From positions 1-32,661 of the forward strand of contig CAJTAL010000049.1 of NCBI GenBank assembly GCA_910574285.1: 32,661 bases of DNA, given 5' to 3'. Source of the DNA: Lachnospiraceae bacterium. Lineage in GTDB: Bacteria > Bacillota > Clostridia > Lachnospirales > Lachnospiraceae. A model generated the notes under the pieces. The model ran no database searches and was not told the DNA's origin. It was given only the letters and a program-made list of their open reading frames with translations. How positions within the stretch are numbered: position 1 is the first letter of the stretch; each line of letters starts with the position of its first letter. The translations under genes and the position numbers were made by a program. Below are positions 6,240 through 13,815 of the stretch, in pieces.

Positions 6240-7847
6240 ATGGCAATGCGGAAGCTGAAAAAATACAGGCCGACGAAGTTCAGGGCGAAGGACAGCCGCT
6301 ATGATAAGGACGCCGCCGATTTTGCCGTGATGTTCATCGAGAGCCTCTGCCACACCAAGGGGACATGGGCGGGGAAGCCTTTTGAGCTGATCGACTGGCA
6401 GGAGCAGATCATCCGTGACATTTTCGGCACTCTGAAACCGAACGGCTACCGCCAGTTCAACACAGCATATGTTGAGATTCCGAAAAAGCAGGGCAAGTCG
6501 GAGCTTGCCGCCGCCGTGGCGCTGCTCCTGACCTGCGGGGACGGGGAGGAACGGGCAGAGGTGTACGGGTGTGCCGCCGACCGGCAGCAGGCCACCATCG
6601 TCTTTGACGTGGCGGCGGACATGGTGCGGATGTGTCCGGCACTTTCCAAGCGGGTGAAGATACTCGCCTCGCAGAAGCGGATCATATACACGCCCACCAA
6701 TTCCTTCTACCAGGTGCTTTCGGCGGAGGCGTATTCCAAGCACGGCTTCAACATCCACGGCGTGGTGTTTGACGAGCTGCACACGCAGCCGAACAGGAAA
6801 TTATTTGACGTCATGACCAAGGGCTCCGGGGACGCCCGGATGCAGCCGCTGTATTTCCTCATCACCACGGCGGGGACGGATACCCACTCCATCTGTTACG
6901 AGACGCACCAGAAGGCAAAGGACATTCTGGAAGGGCGGAAAATCGACCCTACATTTTACCCGGTGATCTACGGCGCGGATGAGGCGGACGACTGGACGGA
7001 CCCCAAGGTGTGGAAGAAGGCGAACCCCTCGCTGAACATCACAGTGGGGATTGACAAGGTGGAGGCCGCCTGCGAGTCGGCAAAGCAGAACCCCGGCGAG
7101 GAGAACAGTTTCCGGCAGCTCCGGCTGAACCAGTGGGTGAAACAGGCGGTGCGGTGGATGCCCATGGATCGGTGGGACGCCTGCGCATTCTCTGTTTCTG
7201 AGGACGGCCTGGAGGGGCGTGTGTGCTACGGCGGGCTGGATCTGTCCTCCACCACGGACATCACGGCGTTCGTGCTGGTGTTCCCGCCGCTGGATGAGGA
7301 GGACAAATACTGCATCCTGCCGTACTTCTGGGTGCCAGAGGAGACGCTGGAGCTGCGTGTGCGGCGCGACCATGTCCCCTACGATGTGTGGGAGCGGCAG
7401 GGGAAGCTGATGACCACGGAGGGGAACGTGGTGCATTACGGCTATATTGAAAAATTTATCGAGAGGCTTGGCGAACGGTTCAACATCCGTGAGATCGCCT
7501 TTGACCGGTGGGGCGCAGTGCAGATGGTGCAGAACCTGGAGGGCATGGGCTTCACGGTGGTCCCGTTCGGGCAGGGCTTCAAGGATATGTCCCCGCCGAC
7601 TAAGGAGCTGATGAAGCTGGTGCTGGAGCAGATGGTCGCCCACGGCGGGCATCCGGTCCTGCGGTGGATGATGGACAACATCTTCATCCGCACCGACCCT
7701 GCGGGGAACATCAAGGCGGACAAGGAAAAGTCCACGGAGAAGATTGACGGGGCGGTGGCTGCGATCATGGGGCTTGACCGGGCGATCCGCTGCGGGAACG
7801 TGTCCTCGGAGAGCGTCTACGATACCCGCGGCCTCCTCATCCTGTAG
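6240..7847 (+). CDS. terL: Terminase large subunit (HK97-like TerL)
   Basis: The motor and nuclease that cuts concatemeric DNA and pumps it into the prohead through the portal. The N-terminal ATPase has a Walker A variant IPKKQGKSE (about residues 80-88) and Walker B VVFDELH (Asp about residue 178), then the coupling segment FLITTAGT. The C-terminal RNase H-like nuclease shows GLDLSSTTD (Asp about 334), FDRWG and KIDGAVA, the usual acidic metal ligands. Length, 535 residues, is typical. Of the in-frame starts GTG 6231, ATG 6234 and ATG 6240, the last is best spaced from GGAGG at 6228-6232. No small-subunit gene precedes it, which is unusual. Portal follows only after two accessory cassettes. 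Confidence 0.95.
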   Translation: MAMRKLKKYRPTKFRAKDSRYDKDAADFAVMFIESLCHTKGTWAGKPFELIDWQEQIIRDIFGTLKPNGYRQFNTAYVEIPKKQGKSELAAAVALLLTCGDGEERAEVYGCAADRQQATIVFDVAADMVRMCPALSKRVKILASQKRIIYTPTNSFYQVLSAEAYSKHGFNIHGVVFDELHTQPNRKLFDVMTKGSGDARMQPLYFLITTAGTDTHSICYETHQKAKDILEGRKIDPTFYPVIYGADEADDWTDPKVWKKANPSLNITVGIDKVEAACESAKQNPGEENSFRQLRLNQWVKQAVRWMPMDRWDACAFSVSEDGLEGRVCYGGLDLSSTTDITAFVLVFPPLDEEDKYCILPYFWVPEETLELRVRRDHVPYDVWERQGKLMTTEGNVVHYGYIEKFIERLGERFNIREIAFDRWGAVQMVQNLEGMGFTVVPFGQGFKDMSPPTKELMKLVLEQMVAHGGHPVLRWMMDNIFIRTDPAGNIKADKEKSTEKIDGAVAAIMGLDRAIRCGNVSSESVYDTRGLLIL

Positions 7848-7854
7848 GGGTAAA

Positions 7855-7933
7855 ATGCACAAACCCTACAAAGGATGTTTGTGCATGATACGGCTGTATT
7901 CTGCTTGCTATCCTGCGGCTTCAGAGCGAATAT
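7855..7933 (+). promoter_or_regulatory. Copy 5 of the promoter-like module, with compensatory changes in the inverted repeat
   Basis: A perfect 10-bp inverted repeat ATGCACAAAC (7855-7864) and GTTTGTGCAT (7877-7886). Relative to the TACACAA/TTGTGTA arms of other copies, both arms have changed to TGCACAA/TTGTGCA. TTGCTA at 7905-7910, 17 bp ending in AGAGC, and GAATAT at 7928-7933 follow. The downstream leader differs from the other copies and carries its own CCGGGA/TCCCGG hairpin. Confidence 0.65.
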
Positions 7934-7984
7934 GTCACTTACCGGGAGGCTATCCCGGAAACTATCTGGATGGAGGGATTTCTG

Positions 7985-8149
7985 ATGAAGCCATATGGAG
8001 CAGCGGAAAGGTTTGGGAAATATGAGTGGGAGGATTTCGGCGGCTGGTCGAGGAACCACACGAAAGCGGCGTCCATCCGCAGGTGGAAGCGGCCGCTGAA
8101 AAAGAGGGAGAGGCAGGTGTGCCGCGCCGCTCTGAGACGGCTGGCCTGA
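7985..8149 (+). CDS. Small basic protein, paralogue of the gene at 4676
   Basis: A 54-residue protein: an aromatic-rich N-terminal half (FGKYEWEDFGGWSRN) and a basic C-terminal half RRWKRPLKKRERQVCR, matching the protein at 4676-4900. ATG 7985 overlaps the stop of a 17-codon upstream frame (TGATG) and follows GGAGGG at 7972-7977. No known family is recognised. It stands alone between two promoter-like modules. Confidence 0.55.
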   Translation: MKPYGAAERFGKYEWEDFGGWSRNHTKAASIRRWKRPLKKRERQVCRAALRRLA

Positions 8150-8162
8150 GCGGCTTTTCCGG

Positions 8163-8249
8163 GGCATAATCTACACAAAAACTGCCCCGGATGTTTGTGT
8201 ACTTTATGCCCGTAATTGACTTGCTATTATCCGCATTCAGAGCGAATAT
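8163..8249 (+). promoter_or_regulatory. Copy 6 of the promoter-like module, longest inverted repeat
   Basis: Seventeen-base arms at 8163-8179 and 8194-8210 pair at 15 positions: GGCATAA and TACACAAA against TTTGTGTA and TTATGCC, with two central mismatches. TTGCTA at 8221-8226, 17 bp ending in AGAGC, and GAATAT at 8244-8249 follow, then GTGTACTACCGAAAGGG. It drives the gene at 8292. Confidence 0.68.
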
Positions 8250-8291
8250 GTGTACTACCGAAAGGGAAAAAACAAAACGGAGGTAACGCAC

Positions 8292-8477
8292 ATAAAGGTA
8301 CACGAATTTATCGCAAAACACAAGATTAAGGAATCCAGGATGCGGATCTACGATGCGGAGTTTGGGGATGAGGTTTACGGGATTTACGAGATGGGCCTCT
8401 ACCGCGACTGCGAGGTGGTCAGGGCATACCCGCACAACGGCGACACGGTTTTGGAGGTCGCATCGGTAAACGGCTAA
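8292..8477 (+). CDS. Small phage protein, apparent AUA start codon
   Basis: A well-formed GGAGG (8279-8283) is followed eight bases later by ATA-AAG-GTA in a frame coding for a plausible 61-residue protein (VHEFIAKHKIKESRMRIYDA and then FGDEVYGIYEMGL). No ATG, GTG or TTG occupies the expected position. Either AUA initiates weakly, the original ATG mutated and the gene is silenced, or translation starts at ATG 8340 (45 residues, weak AAGGA site). The N-terminal segment reads like part of the natural protein, which favours a lost or altered start. No domain is recognised. A strong terminator follows. Confidence 0.5.
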   Translation: MKVHEFIAKHKIKESRMRIYDAEFGDEVYGIYEMGLYRDCEVVRAYPHNGDTVLEVASVNG

Positions 8478-8481
8478 GACA

Positions 8482-8531
8482 GGACGGCACAGGGGCGCTG
8501 CTTCGGCGGCGCCTTCCTGCTGTCCGTTTTT
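8482..8531 (+). terminator. Strong intrinsic terminator before the portal gene
   Basis: The inner stem GGCGCTGC and GCGGCGCC closes a TTCG tetraloop; the outer arms GGACGGCA and TGCTGTCC extend it, followed by GTTTTTGG. This is the best terminator-type structure in the structural region. It separates the accessory cassettes from portal. Confidence 0.75.
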
Positions 8532-8550
8532 GGAAAGGAGAGTGGTATTT

Positions 8551-9906
8551 ATGGGATTATTCAGCGGATTGTTCCGGGCGAGGGATGCTCCCCAAAACAG
8601 GACATCAGGGAGCGCCTACAGCTTTTTCCTTGGGAACAGCACAAGCGGGAAAAGGGTGAACGAGCGCACCTCCATGCAGATGACGGCGGTGTACTCCTGC
8701 GTCCGGATTCTTTCCGAGGCGGTGGCGGGGCTGCCGCTTCACTTTTATAGATACACGGACAATGACGGGAAGGAGAAGGCAGCGGACCACCCGCTGTATT
8801 TTTTGCTCCATGACGAGCCGAACCCGGAGATGACTTCCTTCGTGTTCCGGGAGACGCTGATGACGCACCTGCTCCTGTGGGGGAACGCCTACGCACAGAT
8901 CATCCGCAACGGCAAGGGGGAGGTCATCGGGCTTTACCCTTTGATGCCGGACAGGATGGGTGTGGAGCGGGATTCCAAAGGGCAGCTCTATTACGAGTAC
9001 ACGGTGAGCATGGAGGATGCGCCCACGGTGAAGGGAAGCACGGTCATCCTGCCGCCCACGGAGGTGCTGCATATCCCAGGGCTTGGCTTTGACGGTCTGG
9101 TGGGCTATTCCCCCATTGCCATGGCAAAGAACGCCATCGGCATGGCGATAGCCTGTGAGGAGTACGGGGCAAAGTTCTTCGCCAACGGCGCACAGCCGAG
9201 CGGGGTGCTGGAGCATCCGGGGACGATAAAAGACCCGACCAGGGTAAGGGAAAGCTGGCAGTCCACCTTCGGCGGCAGCCACAACGCCAATAAGGTGGCC
9301 GTTCTGGAGGAGGGGATGAAGTACACGCCGATCTCCATTTCCCCGGAACAGGCGCAGTTCCTTGAGACGCGGAAGTTCCAGATCAATGAGATCGCACGGA
9401 TATTCCGTGTGCCTCCGCATATGGTGGGCGACCTGGAAAAGAGCAGTTTCTCCAACATCGAGCAGCAGAGCCTTGAGTTCGTGAAATACACCCTCGACCC
9501 GTGGGTGTCGAGGTGGGAGCAGTCCATGGCGCGGTCGCTGCTGACGGCGGAAGAGAAAAAGAAATATTTCGTAAAGTTCAACGTGGACGGCCTGCTCCGG
9601 GGCGACTACCAGAGCCGCATGAACGGCTACGCCGTGGGGCGGCAGAACGGGTGGATGTCGGCAAACGACATCCGGGAGCTTGAGAACCTTGACCGCATCC
9701 CGGAGGAAGCGGGCGGCGACCTGTACCTCATCAACGGGAACATGATGCCGCTTTCCATGTCCGGGGCGGCATATCAAAAAGGGGAGGAGGAACCCAATGA
9801 AAACGAAGAAGTTCTGGAACTGGAGGAAGGCGAGGAACCAGGAGCCGGAAGTGACAGAGCGGATACTGGAGCTGAACGGCACCATCGCAGAGGAAAGCTG
9901 GTTTGA
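8551..9906 (+). CDS. Phage portal protein (HK97 family)
   Basis: It forms the dodecameric ring at the capsid vertex through which DNA is packaged and ejected. The 451-residue protein has family hallmarks: an N-terminal MTAVYSCVRILSEAVAGLPL segment, GNAYAQIIRN, GLVGYSPI, and the conserved NEIARIFRVPPHMVGDL and SNIEQQSLEFV blocks in the clip/stem region. The C-terminal tail is acidic. ATG 8551 follows an AAAGGAG site at 8534-8540. It overlaps the protease gene by 110 bp. A strong terminator lies immediately upstream, so the gene needs read-through, antitermination or its own promoter. Confidence 0.95.
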   Translation: MGLFSGLFRARDAPQNRTSGSAYSFFLGNSTSGKRVNERTSMQMTAVYSCVRILSEAVAGLPLHFYRYTDNDGKEKAADHPLYFLLHDEPNPEMTSFVFRETLMTHLLLWGNAYAQIIRNGKGEVIGLYPLMPDRMGVERDSKGQLYYEYTVSMEDAPTVKGSTVILPPTEVLHIPGLGFDGLVGYSPIAMAKNAIGMAIACEEYGAKFFANGAQPSGVLEHPGTIKDPTRVRESWQSTFGGSHNANKVAVLEEGMKYTPISISPEQAQFLETRKFQINEIARIFRVPPHMVGDLEKSSFSNIEQQSLEFVKYTLDPWVSRWEQSMARSLLTAEEKKKYFVKFNVDGLLRGDYQSRMNGYAVGRQNGWMSANDIRELENLDRIPEEAGGDLYLINGNMMPLSMSGAAYQKGEEEPNENEEVLELEEGEEPGAGSDRADTGAERHHRRGKLV

Positions 9907-10624
9907 CGATGATGTCACGCCGCAGCTTTTTAAGGATGAGCTGAATGCCGGGAGCGGTGACATCACTGTGTGGATCAACTCACCGGGCGGCGACTGTGTG
10001 GCGGCGGCACAGATATACAATATGCTCACCAACTATAAAGGCAAGGTGACTGTAAAGATTGACGGAATCGCCGCAAGCGCTGCCAGTGTCATTGCCATGG
10101 CGGGCGACACCGTCCTGGTATCCCCGGTATCCATGCTTATGATCCACAATCCCGCCACCATCGCCTGGGGCGACCATGCGGAGATGCAGAAGGCCATCGA
10201 TATGCTTTCCGAGGTGAAGGAGTCCATCATCAACGCCTATGTGTTAAAGACGGGGCTTTCCCGCTCCAAGCTGTCGCACCTGATGGATGCGGAAACATGG
10301 ATGGACGCAAACAAGGCGGTGGAGCTTGGCTTTGCGAATGAGATTATGACGCGGGCAAAGGCGGAGCCGGAAAAGGAACCGGAGGAAGGCGAGGGGGATA
10401 CGGACGGGGAGGAAGAAGAAAAGAAATTCCCTCCCTCTCCAAGCTCCATGCTGTTCTCCCGCAGGGCGGCAAATAACGCCCTTTTAAATAAACTGGCCGC
10501 CAAATACGGCGGGGAAAAACCGAAGGCAGATATCCAGTCGCAGGCAAAAATCCCTGCTACGGATACAGAAACCGGCCGTTCCGTGGACGCACTCATGGAA
10601 CGGCTTAATTTATTGAAACGATAA
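9797..10624 (+). CDS. ClpP-like prohead maturation protease
   Basis: It cleaves the scaffold part of the major capsid protein during head maturation. The 275-residue protein has the ClpP-fold signatures SPGGDCVAAAQIYN, GIAASAAS with the likely catalytic Ser at about residue 94, and MIHNPATIAWG with the likely catalytic His at about 117; the Asp probably lies in DAETWMDA. After residue 190 comes an acidic linker and a tail that may be removed during assembly. ATG 9797 follows GGGGAGGAGG, inside the end of portal in another frame. The capsid gene begins 16 bp downstream. Confidence 0.92.
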   Translation: MKTKKFWNWRKARNQEPEVTERILELNGTIAEESWFDDDVTPQLFKDELNAGSGDITVWINSPGGDCVAAAQIYNMLTNYKGKVTVKIDGIAASAASVIAMAGDTVLVSPVSMLMIHNPATIAWGDHAEMQKAIDMLSEVKESIINAYVLKTGLSRSKLSHLMDAETWMDANKAVELGFANEIMTRAKAEPEKEPEEGEGDTDGEEEEKKFPPSPSSMLFSRRAANNALLNKLAAKYGGEKPKADIQSQAKIPATDTETGRSVDALMERLNLLKR

Positions 10625-10640
10625 GAAGGAGGATTTCACT

Positions 10641-11858
10641 ATGACGATTCTGGAACTGCGTGAGAAACGCGCAAAGGCATGGGAAGCGGCAAAGGCATTT
10701 CTGGATTCCCACAGGAAGGAGAACGGCATCCTTTCCGCGGAGGATGACGCCGCATACACGAAGATGGAGCAGGAGATCACAGACCTTGGGAAAGAGATCG
10801 CAAGGCTGGAGCGGCAGGAGGCGCTTGATGCGGAGCTGAACCGCCCGGTGAATAAGCCCCTCACGGGGAAGCCGGGCGGCAGGGAGGATACAGACGGGGA
10901 GGATAAGACCGGGCGAGCCTCCGATGATTACCGGAAGAACTTCTGGAACGCCATGCGCTCCAAAATGCCGATGCCTGCGGTCACCAATGCCCTGCAGATT
11001 GGCACGGATTCCGAGGGCGGCTACCTGGTGCCGGATGAATACGAGCGCACGCTGGTGGAGGCTCTGGAGGAGGAGAACATCTTCCGGCAGATGGCGAAGG
11101 TCATCAGGACTTCCAGCGGCGACCGCAAGATTCCCGTGGTGGCTTCCAAAGGCACGGCATCCTGGATTGACGAGGAGGGCGCATACCCGGAGAGCGACGA
11201 CTCCTTCGGCCAGGTATCCATCGGCGCTTACAAGTTAGGCACACTGATCAAGGTTTCCGAGGAACTGTTAAACGACAGCGTCTTTGACCTGCAGTCCTAT
11301 ATCTCCCGCGAGTTTGCCCGCCGCATCGGGGCGAAGGAAGAGGAGGCGTTCTTCACGGGGGACGGCAAGGGCAAGCCGTTAGGCGTGCTTGCGGCCACGG
11401 GCGGTGCAGAAACGGGCGTGACCGCAGCATCCGCCACGGCTGTGACGGCGGATGAACTGATGGATTTGTATTATTCGCTGAAATCGCCGTACCGCAAGAA
11501 ATCCGTGTGGGTGCTGAACGATTCCACCATCAAGGCCATCCGCAAGCTGAAGGACAATAACGGGCAGTATTTATGGCAGCCTTCTTTGGTGGCGGGGACG
11601 CCGGACACCATCTTAGGCCGCCCCATTAAGACATCCGCCTATATGCCGACCATTGCTGCGGGCGCAAAGACCATCGCCTTCGGTGATTTCAGCTACTATT
11701 GGATTGCCGACAGGCAGGGGCGCAGCTTCAAGCGGCTCAATGAGCTGTTCGCGGCGACCGGGCAGGTGGGCTTCCTCGCTTCGCAGCGTGTGGACGGGAA
11801 GATGATCCTTGCGGAAGCGGTGAAGGTGCTGGTGCAGAAAGCGGCATCCGCAGGCTAA
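10641..11858 (+). CDS. Major capsid protein (HK97 fold)
   Basis: 405 residues. The N-terminal part, about residues 1-95, is charged and helical, as expected of the HK97 delta (scaffold) domain cleaved by the upstream protease. The mature part starts near ALQIGTDSEGGYLVPDEY and includes the usual VASKGTASWIDEEGAYPESD and KLGTLIKVSEELLNDS segments and the TGDGKGKPLGVL loop. ATG 10641 has an AAGGAGG site. The order protease, capsid, connector is canonical. Confidence 0.96.
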   Translation: MTILELREKRAKAWEAAKAFLDSHRKENGILSAEDDAAYTKMEQEITDLGKEIARLERQEALDAELNRPVNKPLTGKPGGREDTDGEDKTGRASDDYRKNFWNAMRSKMPMPAVTNALQIGTDSEGGYLVPDEYERTLVEALEEENIFRQMAKVIRTSSGDRKIPVVASKGTASWIDEEGAYPESDDSFGQVSIGAYKLGTLIKVSEELLNDSVFDLQSYISREFARRIGAKEEEAFFTGDGKGKPLGVLAATGGAETGVTAASATAVTADELMDLYYSLKSPYRKKSVWVLNDSTIKAIRKLKDNNGQYLWQPSLVAGTPDTILGRPIKTSAYMPTIAAGAKTIAFGDFSYYWIADRQGRSFKRLNELFAATGQVGFLASQRVDGKMILAEAVKVLVQKAASAG

Positions 11859-11876
11859 TGGAAGGGGGCGGCGGGC

Positions 11877-12152
11877 ATGGTGGTGACGCTGGAAGAAATG
11901 AAAAATTATCTCCGTGTGGATTATGATGACGATGATGCCCTGATTGAAAACATTATCCAGGCATCGGAAAAAATCTGCATGGACGTGGCGCGGATGGACT
12001 CATTGGAAGAATTTTCTGCCGTGGAGAACGCAAAAGTCTCCGTGCTGTATGCGGCGGCCTACCTCTACGAACACCGGGAGGAGGCCGACCACCGCGCCCT
12101 CACGCTCACCCTTCGGGCATTGCTCTTTGGGGCCAGGAAGGAGGCGTTCTGA
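11877..12152 (+). CDS. Head-tail connector protein (gp6-like)
   Basis: A 91-residue helical protein. The start MVVTLEEMKNYLRVDYDDDD is typical of the HK97 gp6-like adaptor that docks under the portal ring. Its position right after the capsid gene fits. Its stop overlaps the next start (TGATG), indicating coupled translation. Confidence 0.85.
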   Translation: MVVTLEEMKNYLRVDYDDDDALIENIIQASEKICMDVARMDSLEEFSAVENAKVSVLYAAAYLYEHREEADHRALTLTLRALLFGARKEAF

Positions 12153-12493
12153 TGGATGTGGCGGCGATGAACGTGCGGATCATGTTCCAGAAAAACGAGG
12201 CGGTGTCCGATGCCATCGGGAACCACACAAACACATGGGTGGATTATTATTCCTGCCATGCCACCATCAGCGATTCCCTGGGGAAGTCTTCTGTGGAATC
12301 CGAGGCGGCGGGGCAGACCGTGGCGCACCCGGACATCAGTTTCACAGTACGTTTCTGTAGGAAAGCAAAGGCCGTGGACACCACAGGTTTCCGTATCTTA
12401 TGGGATGGTGGCATTTATGACATTTTGAAGGTGGACCATCTGAACAATAAAAAACGGGCATTGAAATTCAAATGTGAGAAAGCGGGGCGGTGA
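12152..12493 (+). CDS. Head closure / head-tail adaptor protein
   Basis: 113 residues, beta-rich, with RIMFQKNEAVSDAIGNHTNTW near the start and a GFRILWDGGIYDILKVDHL segment typical of the SPP1 gp16-like head-closure family that follows the gp6-like connector. It forms the second ring that seals packaged DNA. ATG 12152 shares a base with the previous stop. Confidence 0.8.
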   Translation: MDVAAMNVRIMFQKNEAVSDAIGNHTNTWVDYYSCHATISDSLGKSSVESEAAGQTVAHPDISFTVRFCRKAKAVDTTGFRILWDGGIYDILKVDHLNNKKRALKFKCEKAGR

Positions 12494-12876
12494 TGATGTC
12501 GGACAGGGTAAGGATTGACCAGCTTGCGGCCACGGTGATGGAAGGGCTGACGGAGTATGCGGATCTTGCGGCGGATGAGCTGAAGAAGGCGGTGAAGAAA
12601 GCGGGGAATTCCGTGAAAAAGGATATCCAGGAGGGCGCGCCGAAGGACACGGGCGCCTATGCGAAAAGCTGGTCTGTGAAGAATGTGAAGGAAACATCCA
12701 ACTCCATAGAGCTGGTGGTGCATTCCAGGAACCGCTACCAGCTCTCGCACCTTCTGGAATTCGGCCATGCCAAGCGCGGCGGCGGGCGCGTCCCCGGAAA
12801 GGCGCATATCGCGCCTGCGGAAGAGAGGGCGGAGCGGACGCTGGAGCAGGAAATAGAAAAGGCTCTGAGGGGGTGA
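12493..12876 (+). CDS. HK97 gp10-like tail completion protein
   Basis: About 127 residues with the gp10 signature: a helical N-terminus (DELKKAVKKAGNSVKKDIQE), APKDTGAYAKSW, and HLLEFGHAKRGGGRVPGKAHI near the end. It joins completed tails to heads. Three starts are stacked (GTG 12490, ATG 12493, ATG 12496); ATG 12493 is chosen because it overlaps the previous stop as TGATG. Confidence 0.88.
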   Translation: MMSDRVRIDQLAATVMEGLTEYADLAADELKKAVKKAGNSVKKDIQEGAPKDTGAYAKSWSVKNVKETSNSIELVVHSRNRYQLSHLLEFGHAKRGGGRVPGKAHIAPAEERAERTLEQEIEKALRG

Positions 12877-12882
12877 TGTATT

Positions 12883-13200
12883 TTGGAAGGGCTTGTAAAG
12901 ATGGTTACAGAGATGGGGCTGCCCTTCGCCTATGACCACTTTGCGGAAGGGGAGTCGCCGGAGCCGCCGTTCCTCTGCTATCTTATTCCGGGGAGCGACA
13001 ACTTTGCGGCGGACGGGAAAGTGTACCACAAGGGCGCGAATATCCATGTGGAAATCTACACCGATAAGAAAGACCCGGTGCTGGAACAGCGGGTGGAGGA
13101 TGTGCTGGACGCGCATGAGGTTTTTTATAACAAATCGGAAACATGGCTCAGCAGCGAGCGGCTTTATGAAGTTCTGTATATTTTTGGATGGGAGGCATGA
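12883..13200 (+). CDS. Tail terminator-like protein
   Basis: 105 residues, beginning at TTG 12883. This start is placed by the AGGGGGTGAT site 6-16 bp upstream; the next ATG (12901) lacks a site. The alpha/beta composition, with FLCYLIPGSDNF and YHKGANIHVEIYTDKKD, and the position between gp10-like and major tail genes fit the protein that caps the tail tube. Sequence similarity to named families is weak by eye. Confidence 0.75.
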   Translation: MEGLVKMVTEMGLPFAYDHFAEGESPEPPFLCYLIPGSDNFAADGKVYHKGANIHVEIYTDKKDPVLEQRVEDVLDAHEVFYNKSETWLSSERLYEVLYIFGWEA

Positions 13201-13203
13201 CGG

Positions 13204-13815
13204 ATGCAGAATAAAAAGAACAAAGTGAAATACAACCTTAAGAACACGCACTATGCGATGCTCACTATTTCAGAGGACGGGGCGGTGTCCTACGGGACGC
13301 CCATCCCGATGCCCGGCTCGGTGTCCATCTCCCTGGACGCCAACGGCGAGCCGGAGAATTTCTATGCGGACGGGACGGCGTACTATGTCATCAACAACAA
13401 CATGGGCTATGACGGCGACCTGGAGCTTGCCATGATCCCGGAGTCCTTCCGCAAAGACGCTTTAAGGGAGGAACTGGACAGCAAGGGCGTGCTGATCGAG
13501 AACGCCTCGGCGGAGCTTGCGGCTTTTGCGCTGCTCTTTGAGTTTGACGGCGACCAGAGGCACATCCGCCACGTCCTCTACAACTGCTCCGCGTCCCGTC
13601 CCGGCATCGAGGGCAAGACCAACGAGGAGAGCCGGGAAGTGCAGACGGAGACGCTGACCGTCAAGGCAACGCCCCTGGCGGACGGCATGGTGAAGGCGAA
13701 GACCGGGGACTCCACGGATGAGGCGGTCTATAAGGACTGGTACAAGGCGGTGTATATGCCCGCAGCGGCAGACGATGGCGGCGGGGAGCAGGGCAATGAG
13801 GAGGGCAACGCATGA
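13204..13815 (+). CDS. Major tail tube protein (phi13 type)
   Basis: 203 residues. KYNLKNTHYAMLTISEDG at the N-terminus and GSVSISLDANGEPENFYADG are typical of the phi13 family of tube subunits, which polymerise as hexameric rings around the tape measure. The C-terminus ends in an acidic/Gly tail. ATG 13204. The chaperone gene overlaps by four bases. Confidence 0.9.
   Translation: MQNKKNKVKYNLKNTHYAMLTISEDGAVSYGTPIPMPGSVSISLDANGEPENFYADGTAYYVINNNMGYDGDLELAMIPESFRKDALREELDSKGVLIENASAELAAFALLFEFDGDQRHIRHVLYNCSASRPGIEGKTNEESREVQTETLTVKATPLADGMVKAKTGDSTDEAVYKDWYKAVYMPAAADDGGGEQGNEEGNA

Noticed and set aside
6801-7862. 353-residue minus-strand frame opposite the terminase
   Set aside because: Shadow of the terminase nuclease region; no start context and unlikely residue composition (many His/Pro/Arg).
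8605-10032. 475-residue minus-strand frame opposite the portal gene
   Set aside because: It spans portal and protease antisense; the plus-strand families are unambiguous.
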